From NCBI GenBank assembly GCA_963791225.1, contig CAWBRV010000003.1:992001-1056000 (forward strand): a stretch of DNA of 64,000 nt, in the 5' to 3' direction. This document shows, piece by piece, positions 56,451 through 63,264 of the stretch; position 1 is the stretch's first letter; each line of letters opens with the position of its first letter. Made by a program: the position numbers and the translations under genes. A model generated the notes under the pieces. It was not told where the DNA came from and made no database searches. It saw nothing but the letters and a program-made list of their open reading frames with translations. Origin of the DNA: PALSA-612 sp963791225. GTDB taxonomy: Bacteria; Actinomycetota; Thermoleophilia; Gaiellales; Gaiellaceae.

Positions 56451-57073
56451 TGCTGCGCCTGCTCGCAGTCCCGCTCTCGGTGGTCGCGTTCCATTCGGTG
56501 ATCCAGCCGGTGTCGACGCCGATCCAGACCAGGCTGACGGGCAAATACTGGCACCAGGGCTGTCCGGTCTCCTTCTCGGAGCTCAGGGTGCTTACCGTGA
56601 CGATCTGGGGCTTCGACGGCCGTCCCCACGCCGGTCAGGTCGTCGTGAACAGGGATGCCGCGCCGAAGCTCGCGCGCGTCTTCCGGCGACTGTACGAGCT
56701 GCGCTTCCCGATCCGCGACATGCTGCTCAAGGACGCGTACCAGCAGAATCAGCCTGCCTATGTCAGCGACGCCTTCGAGTGCCGGCAGGCCGTCGCCTCG
56801 CCGTGCTCGAGCGCCACGGCCACCGGCAACGGGAACTGGTCGGAGCACGCCTACGGCGAGGCGATCGACCTCAACCCGGTCGAGAATCCCTACGTCGGCT
56901 GTGGCATGACGCGCGATGCCGCCAGCCGCCCGTACCTCGACCGCTCGCAGCTCCGCCCGGGAATGGTCACGCCGGCCGTCGTCGAGGCGTTCCGTTCGGT
57001 CGGCTGGGGCTGGGGCGGCGCCTGGTCCGGCTCGACGAAGGACTACATGCACTTCTCGGCCACGGGCCACTAG
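56447..57073 (+). CDS. Peptidase family M15 (VanY/L,D-peptidase-like)
   Basis: 208 residues from GTG 56447 (or ATG 56450), overlapping the previous stop. A hydrophobic start suggests export. The zinc site of M15 enzymes is visible: WSEHAYGEAIDLNP (His and Asp ligands) and DYMHFSATGH (His). These enzymes trim cell-wall peptides or D-Ala-D-Ala ends. Confidence 0.86.
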   Translation: MMLRLLAVPLSVVAFHSVIQPVSTPIQTRLTGKYWHQGCPVSFSELRVLTVTIWGFDGRPHAGQVVVNRDAAPKLARVFRRLYELRFPIRDMLLKDAYQQNQPAYVSDAFECRQAVASPCSSATATGNGNWSEHAYGEAIDLNPVENPYVGCGMTRDAASRPYLDRSQLRPGMVTPAVVEAFRSVGWGWGGAWSGSTKDYMHFSATGH

Positions 57074-57226
57074 AGGCCGCGTGCTTGCGAATTCGTACGT
57101 CAGTTGAGCTCGCTGCGCAAGTCCCCTATCTAGGGATCACGTCAACCGTCGCTCCGGACGATGTATTCGCAACAGGTGCTGCAGTCTCGCACCGTGAGCG
57201 ACCGCATCGAGGAGGTGACAAGAAAC

Positions 57227-57403
57227 ATGACGTTCTCCGAATGCCGTGACCTGATCAGGTGGGCGCGCAAGCGCCAGGAGGGTCAGACGATGGCGGAGTA
57301 CGCCGTCGTGCTGGGTGTGATCACACTCGCCGTCGTCGGCGTCTTCACCGCCCTCGCAGGCGGCGTCTCCGGTGCCATCAGCACCGTTACGAGCCGGATC
57401 TAG
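57227..57403 (+). CDS. Flp/Fap-type IVb pilin (copy 2)
   Basis: 58 residues from ATG 57227, behind gaggaggtg. Leader MTFSECRDLIRWARKRQEG is cut after Gly before QTMAEY; then the hydrophobic helix. From QEGQ onward, 37 of 42 residues match the pilin at 7946, and the DNA is almost the same there, while leader and flanks differ. No tad genes nearby. Confidence 0.9.
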   Translation: MTFSECRDLIRWARKRQEGQTMAEYAVVLGVITLAVVGVFTALAGGVSGAISTVTSRI

Positions 57404-57420
57404 CAGCACCGAAGCACCTA

Positions 57421-57453
57421 CGCCCGGCCCGCAGCTCGAGCGCGGGTCGGGCG
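57421..57453 (+). terminator. Terminator after the second Flp pilin
   Basis: A 12-bp stem with one G-U pair (cgcccggcccgc / gcgggtcgggcg) and a 9-base loop, 17 bases past the stop, followed by tcgtatcttt. Confidence 0.65.
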
Positions 57454-57511
57454 TCGTATCTTTGGTCCGGGCCGTCGAGGGGCATCGCTCCCGCCGTCAT
57501 ATACTCGCGTC

Positions 57512-57913
57512 GTGCCGCTCGACGTGCCCGAGAGCCATCGTAATCTGCTCGAAGCGCCGGTGGCGGCGCTGGCCACGATCGGCGACGACGGTTTCCCACA
57601 GGTCACCGCAGTGTGGTTCCTGCACGCCGACGGCGAGTTGAAGCTGTCGCTGAACGAGACCCGCCAGAAGACGAAGAACCTCCTTCGCAGGCCGGAGTGC
57701 AACCTCTTCGTTCTCGACACGGCAAACCCGGCGCGGTACCTCGAGATCCGAGCGCGTGCTCAGCTGACACTGGACGAGGACCACGCACTGCGAGACGCGG
57801 TCGGGCGAAAGTACGGCGTCGACCTCTCGACCTTCGACCCGCCCGGCCAGAGACGCTACGCAGTCGAGCTGGAACCGGTCCACATCCGCGCGATCGACAT
57901 GAGTGCCCACTAG
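57512..57913 (+). CDS. PPOX-class oxidoreductase (F420- or FMN-binding split barrel)
   Basis: 133 residues from GTG 57512. APVAALATIGDDGFPQVTAVW and KLSLNETRQKTKNLLRRP, then CNLFVLDTANPARYLEIRA, are the pattern of the small pyridoxamine-phosphate-oxidase-like proteins that in actinobacteria mostly use F420. Cofactor choice cannot be fixed from sequence by eye. Confidence 0.85.
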   Translation: MPLDVPESHRNLLEAPVAALATIGDDGFPQVTAVWFLHADGELKLSLNETRQKTKNLLRRPECNLFVLDTANPARYLEIRARAQLTLDEDHALRDAVGRKYGVDLSTFDPPGQRRYAVELEPVHIRAIDMSAH

Positions 57914-58033
57914 CGGCGCTTTGTGTAGAACACGGAGAAGCACCCGCGTCGTACTAGGCCCCTGGAAGGCAAGCCGGCGCGGGTGCATAGGCATAGTGCG
58001 CATCGTCCGGTTGCGAGTCATCACCCCTTGGGC

Positions 58034-58945
58034 ATGAGCGACATGAAGACCACGGTTACTCCTTCGGGGCGTGTGCTTGCGTTCGCGCTTTGGGGTGATC
58101 CGGAGGGGTTTCCTGTCTTGTCGTGCCATGGGACGCCTGGGTGCCGGTTGGGCCGGTGGCCGCACGAACAGCTCTACCGGGAACTTGGCGTCTGTTACGT
58201 GACCCATGACAGGGCCGGGTATGGCCGATCGAGCCGGCGGCGGGGACGTTGTGTTGCCGACGAGGTTGACGACGTGGTCGTGCTTGCCGATCACCTCGGG
58301 TTCGAGCGGTTCTCGGTCACTGGTGGTTCCGGGGGTGGGCCTCATGCGCTTGCCTGTGCCGCCTTGCGTCCGGATCGAGTTGTTCGGGTCACCTGTCTTG
58401 TCGGCGTTGCGCCGCTCGGCTCTCCCGGGCTCGACGTCGACTCATGGCTTGACGGGATGGATGCCGAAAACGTCAAGGAGTTTCGCTGGACTCAGGCGGG
58501 GGAGGAGACCCTGACCGTCGAGTTGGAGCGGGAGTACGCCCTGATGGTGGAGAGGGTTGCTGTCGACCCGGCCAACGTCCTCGAAGGCTTCGATTTGTCC
58601 GATTCCGACCGGGAGGAGCTGGCTCGCCCGGAGACGATGCAGATCAACCGTGAGTCGATCCCGGAGCTGGGCGTGAACGGCGTCTGGGGCTGGGTGGACG
58701 ACGACCTCGCGTTCGTCCGGCCATGGGGCTTCGATGTCAGCGAGATCGCCGTGCCGGTGCTCGTCTGGTACGGGAGCGTGGATGTCCTCAGTCCTCCCGC
58801 GCACGGTGAGTGGTTGGCCGCGAACGTGCCGGGCTGCATCGTCAGGGTGGACGGCAGCGGTCATCTTGGATCTGACTGGGAGCAGGAACTCACCGAGAAC
58901 CTCCTCTGGCTCCGCGACGGCGTTCCGCCACCAGGGAGCCGATAG
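58034..58945 (+). CDS. Alpha/beta hydrolase
   Basis: 303 residues from ATG 58034 (58043 also possible). VLSCHGTPGCRLG (oxyanion), YVTHDRAGYGRSSR, the nucleophile elbow VTGGSGGGPHALA, Asp in YGSVDVLSPP, and His in DGSGHLGS. A soluble esterase or C-C hydrolase; substrate unknown. Confidence 0.87.
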   Translation: MSDMKTTVTPSGRVLAFALWGDPEGFPVLSCHGTPGCRLGRWPHEQLYRELGVCYVTHDRAGYGRSSRRRGRCVADEVDDVVVLADHLGFERFSVTGGSGGGPHALACAALRPDRVVRVTCLVGVAPLGSPGLDVDSWLDGMDAENVKEFRWTQAGEETLTVELEREYALMVERVAVDPANVLEGFDLSDSDREELARPETMQINRESIPELGVNGVWGWVDDDLAFVRPWGFDVSEIAVPVLVWYGSVDVLSPPAHGEWLAANVPGCIVRVDGSGHLGSDWEQELTENLLWLRDGVPPPGSR

Positions 58946-59044
58946 AGCCGCCCTGGAGTCGCCTGAACTTCCTACGCGGGCGCGTATGCGCGAGGGGCGT
59001 GTGTGCGTCTGCCTGTGCGTGTGCACACCTTCTAGAGTCTTGTC

Positions 59045-59488
59045 GTGCTGAGGGGGCGATGCGGATGCAATGCCGTCGCTTACGAGGTCGCGGACGAGTT
59101 CGTCGCCGCGTTCAACTGCCACTGCTCGAACTGCCGTGCGACGACAGGTTCAGCGTTCCTCCCCTGGGGCGAGATCGAGCGCGAGAAGCTGAGGGTGACG
59201 AAAGGTGCCGGTTCGCTGATGGTGATCGGCGACGCGGACGCGATCCACTCGATGCGCTGCAAGGAGTGTGCGTCGCTTCTCTATTGGACCGTGCGCGACG
59301 GCACGTACATCCGCGTTCCGTATGGATCACTCGTCGACGAACCCGCGCTCAAGCCAACGGCGCACATGTTCGTCGGCTCGAAGGCCGCGTGGCATGAGAT
59401 CCTCGACGACCTTCCTCAGCACGACGAGTACCCCCTGGTCTTGATCGGCTATACGGGCAACGCCACGCTCGAGCGCGATCGGGGGTAA
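59045..59488 (+). CDS. GFA/CENP-V-family zinc protein
   Basis: 147 residues from GTG 59045. Cys pattern of the glutathione-dependent formaldehyde-activating enzyme fold: GRCGCNAVAY, NCHCSNCRATTGSAF, and MRCKECASLLYW. Two zinc sites are expected. Actinobacteria do not generally make glutathione, so another thiol or function is likely. Confidence 0.88.
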   Translation: MLRGRCGCNAVAYEVADEFVAAFNCHCSNCRATTGSAFLPWGEIEREKLRVTKGAGSLMVIGDADAIHSMRCKECASLLYWTVRDGTYIRVPYGSLVDEPALKPTAHMFVGSKAAWHEILDDLPQHDEYPLVLIGYTGNATLERDRG

Positions 59489-59590
59489 TCGCAACTCTTT
59501 AGTGACCCGGTAGATCAGCCCTGTCCGTATGACCGGCTGGGGCTGGATCGTGCTCTTGCTCGCCAAAGCCCTGGTGCTTGCCGCTCCGTG

Positions 59591-59637
59591 AGCGGGATTC
59601 GGCTCTGCGAGGCGGAGGGGCAGGGATTTGAACGCTC
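59591..59637 (-). repeat. Degenerate copy of the tRNA-Ser(CGA) 3' end (att-like, distal)
   Basis: 47 bp matching 61717-61763 with 5 differences, in the same orientation. It covers the T-arm, acceptor 3' strand and the start of the downstream terminator of tRNA-Ser(CGA). The 2.1 kb between the copies carries two methyltransferase genes. Confidence 0.65.
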
Positions 59638-59781
59638 CCACACCGGACACTTCAGGACGAACAGCCTCCCAGTACGCCTGACACCCCTACCTGCGGCGAG
59701 TCGAAACGTCTGCGGGTCGTCTTCCCTGCCTCCCGGGGCAACCGAGGCGACGGCGGGCGTCGATTGGTCTGGTTTGTTTGT

Positions 59782-60474
59782 TCAACGGACGCTGAGACGG
59801 CGGAGACGGCAACGCTCGCGCACGACGCACGGCTCAGCGACCGCAAGCAGTTGGTGTCTCGCCTCCTGGGGTAGCTGCCGCTCCTTGTCGCTGAAGTCGT
59901 CGACGAGGTCGGCCCCGTTTGCGTAGTGCTCGCGCACGTCGTGATCGTCAACTGCATGCTCGCTCAACTGCCCCTGGCGGATAAGGGCGTCGATTGCGCC
60001 GACGGCAGCGTCAGCCCGCCGAAACAGCGGCTCGCCGTCGACCTCGCAGAAGAACTCGTCTCCGATCTCGACGCGAGGGTTGGGTCTGATTACCTGCAGG
60101 TCGAGCACCGTCCCAGTGGAGCGCACTGCCTTGACCATGTTGCGCAGGACGTGCACGACGTCCTCGGGCTCGACTCATCAGAGCGACCAGGAGAACAGGG
60201 CGAGGTCGAACGAAGCGGGTTCGATCTCGATCTCCTTGCCGGAGGCAACCTGGTAGGTGACACGCTGCTCGAGTTCGGCCGGTAACGAGTGGCGTGCTCG
60301 CTCGACTTCCCCGGCGTCCGGGTCGAAGGCGCGCACGCTCTTGGCGTCGGTGGCGATGCCGACCGTGAGCCGGCCGTCGCCGCAGCCCAACTCGAGAACA
60401 CGCTGGCCCCGGAAATCCGCGAGGCGGCGCAGGGCGGCGAGATGAGCGCCTTCCGGGTCGACGACGCCGATCAT
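59782..60474 (-). CDS. Class I SAM methyltransferase with two adjacent in-frame TGA codons
   Basis: 231 codons from ATG 60474, which overlaps the stop of the upstream methyltransferase (ATGA). Motif I VLELGCGDGRLTVGIA, acidic VRAFDPDAGEVERAR, and motif IV FDLALFSWSL are followed directly by TGA TGA (60180-60175). The same frame then continues VEPEDVVHVLRNMVKAVRST, GTVLDLQVIRPNPRVEI and on to a normal C-terminus (ERCRLRRLSVR), with no other lesion. From memory, close homologues have Cys-Cys after SWSL. So either a very young pseudogene or UGA recoding; without read-through the protein would stop at 98 residues. Confidence 0.6.
60146..60164 (-). promoter_or_regulatory. Hairpin downstream of the double TGA (bSECIS-like)
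   Basis: In the mRNA, aggacgt / acgtcct form a perfect 7-bp stem with a 5-base loop cgtgc. The loop begins 17 nt after the second TGA (20 after the first), and its second base is G, within the published pattern for bacterial selenocysteine elements. Palindromes arise easily in GC-rich codons, so this is suggestive only. Confidence 0.3.
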
Positions 60475-61436
60475 TGGGGCACCGGCTTGTGCGCTGTCTT
60501 GCGTCCGATGGCGGTCGTGAGCGAGCGGTCGCTGACTTCGAAGTTGCCCTGGATGATCGACAGGTGCTCGTCGAGGTATTGCAGTGTCGCGAGTCGTTCG
60601 GCGCTTCCTGCGGGTGTGTTGAGGCCCGTCGGGTCGGTGTTGATGTAGTCGAACCAGAACAGCCCGCCGGGCTTGAGCCGTGCGAGCAGGTACTCGCCGA
60701 TCCGGCGTGGGTGGTCGAGGTGCTCGAACACCGTCTGCACGATGATCAGGTCGAAGGCGCCTTCAACGCTCTGGAGCGGGTCGGCCAGGTCGTTGATGAG
60801 CGCGAACTCGGCTTCGGCGTCGGCGGCGAAGATGTGGCGGGCGTAGTGGAAGGAGAAGCCGGGGATGTCGGCGAGCACCCACTGTGTTGGAACGTGGCTG
60901 AGGAACCGCCGCCAGGTCGCATACATCGGTGCGATCCCGCATCCGTACTCGAGCATGCGCCAGCCCGGTTGGAGCAGCCGAGACAGCAGCCGTCCTTCCC
61001 TCGCCGGCTGCAACGCGGCTTGGTAGACGGAGTTCAGTGTGCCGTACAGGCGTTTCGGCGCTTGCCAGTTCGCCAACACGTCCTCGGCCGTCTCCCAGCT
61101 GAGTGGTTGCTCTTGGCTGCGCAAACGGTAGGCGAAGCGGAGGTTGTGGAAGTCCATCACCGTCAACGGCCGCCCGCCGATGACGTTGTCCCAGTAGTCC
61201 TGGAACTCCACCAACCACTGCCGCCTGATCCCGGTGTTGACGAGAGCCTCGCGCACCCTGGCCGGCTCTAGCCGATATCCCGCCCGCCGAAGCCCTGTCC
61301 GCAGCCGGCTCTTGCGCACACACGACCTGGAAACCTGCTGAAGCCAGACGTCCTGCGCGGCAAACGAAGCGTTCAGATCCAAGCGGACGTCGCCCAGCCG
61401 GTTCCCACCCAGCGCATGAACCGCCCTGTACCGCAT
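60471..61436 (-). CDS. Class I SAM-dependent methyltransferase
   Basis: 321 residues from ATG 61436 (TTG 61445 also possible, with GGGGAG upstream). The N-terminal ~130 residues are helical and unrecognised (EALVNTGIRRQWLVEFQDYW). Then RMLEYGCGIAPMYATW (SAM motif I), WVLADIPGFSFHYA, FDLIIVQTVFEHLDHPRR, and LKPGGLFWFDY. It resembles methyltransferases of surface-sugar or natural-product clusters. First gene of a coupled pair inside a block bracketed by tRNA-Ser fragments. Confidence 0.83.
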   Translation of the reverse strand: MRYRAVHALGGNRLGDVRLDLNASFAAQDVWLQQVSRSCVRKSRLRTGLRRAGYRLEPARVREALVNTGIRRQWLVEFQDYWDNVIGGRPLTVMDFHNLRFAYRLRSQEQPLSWETAEDVLANWQAPKRLYGTLNSVYQAALQPAREGRLLSRLLQPGWRMLEYGCGIAPMYATWRRFLSHVPTQWVLADIPGFSFHYARHIFAADAEAEFALINDLADPLQSVEGAFDLIIVQTVFEHLDHPRRIGEYLLARLKPGGLFWFDYINTDPTGLNTPAGSAERLATLQYLDEHLSIIQGNFEVSDRSLTTAIGRKTAHKPVPQ

Positions 61437-61700
61437 CAATGGCAAGGCAGACTACTCCCCAAGGACTCCTGACACCCTTTCTCCGAGCCGAGAACTCCGA
61501 GCCTCGTTCTCTCTCCCCGGAGCCTCTGACCCGGGCCCCACGGCCTCGTCGCCTCTGAGCGGTTCCCCGTGGGGCTGGGAACCGTCAGCGACCGACACTC
61601 CGTGTGCGCCCGTTATGCGCCAGTGAGCGCCAGCAAGGAGCGGTTTCCAGCGGTCTTGAGCGGTCGGCCCGAGATCTGATCCGACGTCGCGGGTCAACAC

Positions 61701-61727
61701 CAAACCCCGCTCTGGTAGCGGGGTTTG
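61701..61727 (-). terminator. Terminator downstream of tRNA-Ser(CGA)
   Basis: Perfect 11-bp stem caaaccccgct / agcggggtttg with a 5-base loop, 11 bases beyond the tRNA 3' end. Confidence 0.7.
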
Positions 61728-61738
61728 GCTCTGTGAGG

Positions 61739-61827
61739 CGGAGGGGGAGGGATTTGAACCCTCGACGGACGGAACCGCCCGTAACGGTTTTCGAGACCGC
61801 CGCATTCGACCGCTCTGCCACCCCTCC
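61739..61827 (-). tRNA. tRNA-Ser(CGA)
   Basis: Acceptor ggagggg / cccctcc with discriminator G, T-stem gaggg / ccctc, class II long variable arm, anticodon loop ctCGAaa. 89 nt, complete. Confidence 0.93.
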
Positions 61828-61881
61828 GCGGCCCGACTAAGGGTACTTGGCTCGGAGATGTGCCACGCGGAACCGTAGGCC

Positions 61882-61980
61882 GCGAAGTCCGGGCTTCGCC
61901 CGGGCGTAGCTCGCGACACGTGGGACGCGCGACGGCGAGGGAAGGGGGCTCATGGGGGGAAACCGGCCGTTTTCCCCATG
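61882..61980 (+). repeat. Structured repeat element, copy Y
   Basis: First 32 bases identical to copy X at 49586. The final hairpin is catggggggaaa / ttttccccatg; the C-G pair near the base of the X stem is a T-A pair here, a compensating change. The 28 bases between differ. It lies upstream of tRNA-Ser(CGA), between that gene and a duplicate of its 5' half. Confidence 0.65.
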
Positions 61981-61987
61981 TTCAGAA

Positions 61988-62027
61988 CGCCGCATTCGAC
62001 CGCTCTGCCACCCCTCCGCGGCCCGAC
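61988..62027 (-). repeat. Duplicate of the 5' part of tRNA-Ser(CGA) and its upstream flank
   Basis: 40 bases identical to 61798-61837, 190 bp away, in the same orientation. Covers the acceptor 5' strand, D-arm and part of the anticodon arm; not a functional tRNA. Structured element Y lies between the copies. Confidence 0.85.
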
Positions 62028-62072
62028 CAGGGTTAGCGGTGGCCCGGCGCCCGGGTATCCTGAGGCTCGCTG

Positions 62073-62163
62073 GGAGAAGTGGCCGAGTGGCTGAAGGCGG
62101 CGCCCTGCTAAGGCGTTAGGTGGGGTAATCCCTGCCTCGAGGGTTCGAATCCCTCCTTCTCCG
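62073..62163 (+). tRNA. tRNA-Ser(GCT)
   Basis: Acceptor ggagaag / cttctcc, discriminator G, T-stem gaggg / ccctc with loop ttcgaat, long variable arm, anticodon loop ctGCTaa. 91 nt, complete. Confidence 0.94.
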
Positions 62164-62169
62164 CTCTTC

Positions 62170-62196
62170 GTCCTTGCAACAAGGTGTTGCAAGGAC
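62170..62196. terminator. Bidirectional terminator between tRNA-Ser(GCT) and groES
   Basis: Perfect 11-bp stem gtccttgcaac / gttgcaaggac with 5-base loop, between the tRNA 3' end (+) and the groES stop (-). Confidence 0.75.
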
Positions 62197-62203
62197 GGTC
62201 GGA

Positions 62204-62497
62204 TCAGTCGTGAACGCGCGCGATCAGCTCCTCGCGTTTGATCACGCGGACAGCCGTGCCGGCCATGCGGATGTCGTAGCCGGCGTCGCGCGGGTAGAGC
62301 ACCTTGTCGCCCGGCTCGATCCCGTTCACGTCGGGGCCGACGGCGGTGACGATTCCCGAACGGCACGGCGTCTCGGCGCTCGCCGGGATGATCAACCCGC
62401 CGCGCGTCTCCGCCTCGCCCTCGGACGGCTGGACGACGACGAAGTCGTCGAGCGGCTCGAGGCTGAGGTCGACGCGCTGGTGCGGCTGGTCGAGCAC
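62204..62497 (-). CDS. groES: Co-chaperonin GroES
   Basis: 97 residues from GTG 62497. LDDFVVVQPSEGEAETRGGL (mobile loop region), IIPASAETPCRSGIVTAVGP, GDKVLYPRDAGYDI, and VIKREELIARV match GroES. It caps the GroEL ring. No groEL gene is beside it, as in several actinobacteria with separate chaperonin genes, and the start codon GTG has only a weak ribosome site. Confidence 0.88.
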   Translation of the reverse strand: MLDQPHQRVDLSLEPLDDFVVVQPSEGEAETRGGLIIPASAETPCRSGIVTAVGPDVNGIEPGDKVLYPRDAGYDIRMAGTAVRVIKREELIARVHD

Positions 62498-62517
62498 CCT
62501 GGAAGCGTAGCGCCGAC

Positions 62518-63264
62518 TCAGAGTCTTCCTGCGTCGATGATGCGCTGCAGGAACTGGCGCGTGCGTTCCTCGCGCGGCGCGGTGAAGATCTGCTCCGGAT
62601 CGCCCTGCTCGAGGATGACGCCGCCGTCGAGGAAGCAGACCCGGCTCGCGATGTCGCGGGCGAAGCCCATCTCGTGCGTGGCGATCACCATCGTCATGCC
62701 GCCCTTGGCCAGCTCGCGGATGACCTCGAGCACCTCGGCGACGAGCTCCGGGTCGAGAGCGCTCGTCACCTCGTCCAGCAGGAGCAGGTCGGGCTTCATT
62801 GCGAGCGCCCGAACGATCGCCGCGCGCTGCTGCTGTCCGCCCGACAGCCGGTCGGGGTACGCGTCGCGCTTGTCGGCGAGGCCGAACCGCGTGAGCAGGT
62901 CGATCGCCTCGGTCTCCGCCTGTTCCTTCGGCAGGCCGAGCACCTTGCGTGGGCCGAGTGTCGCGTTGCGGAGCACGGTCATGTGCGGGAAGAGGTTGAA
63001 GGCCTGGAAGACGATGCCGATGCTGCGCCGGACGCGGTTGGCGTCGACGCCGTTCGAGGTCACGTCCTGACCCCCGACGACGATCCGGCCCGCGTCGATC
63101 GGCTCGAGCAGGTTGATGCAGCGGAGCAGCGTCGACTTCCCGGAGCCCGACGCCCCGATCAGGCAGACGACCTCGTGCTCGGCCACGCTCAGGTCGATCC
63201 CGTGCAGCACCTCCGTGGAGCCGAACGACTTGTGCAGGCCCTCGACGACGAGCGCGTCGCTCAT
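62518..63264 (-). CDS. Polar amino-acid ABC transporter, ATP-binding subunit (GlnQ type)
   Basis: 248 residues from ATG 63264, overlapping the permease stop (ATGA). Walker A GASGSGKSTLLRCIN, Q-loop FQAFNLFPHMTVL, signature LSGGQQQRAAIVRAL, Walker B LLLLDEVTSALDPE, and the switch His in VIATHEMGFA. Drives uptake of a polar amino acid such as glutamate or glutamine. Confidence 0.95.
   Translation of the reverse strand: MSDALVVEGLHKSFGSTEVLHGIDLSVAEHEVVCLIGASGSGKSTLLRCINLLEPIDAGRIVVGGQDVTSNGVDANRVRRSIGIVFQAFNLFPHMTVLRNATLGPRKVLGLPKEQAETEAIDLLTRFGLADKRDAYPDRLSGGQQQRAAIVRALAMKPDLLLLDEVTSALDPELVAEVLEVIRELAKGGMTMVIATHEMGFARDIASRVCFLDGGVILEQGDPEQIFTAPREERTRQFLQRIIDAGRL

Noticed and set aside
59529..59591. 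20-codon hydrophobic frame after the GFA gene
   Set aside because: No ribosome site, very short, and it ends in the tRNA-Ser-derived repeat.
59782..60474. Genome-wide reassignment of TGA to an amino acid
   Set aside because: Many genes in the window end at TGA at the expected family length (for example the ketoacyl synthase, GlnQ-type permease and esterase), so TGA is normally a stop.
61585..61821. Small proteins with FKSLPLRL across tRNA-Ser(CGA), and the like at 59327-59650
   Set aside because: They are translations of tRNA-Ser sequence or its fragment, not proteins.
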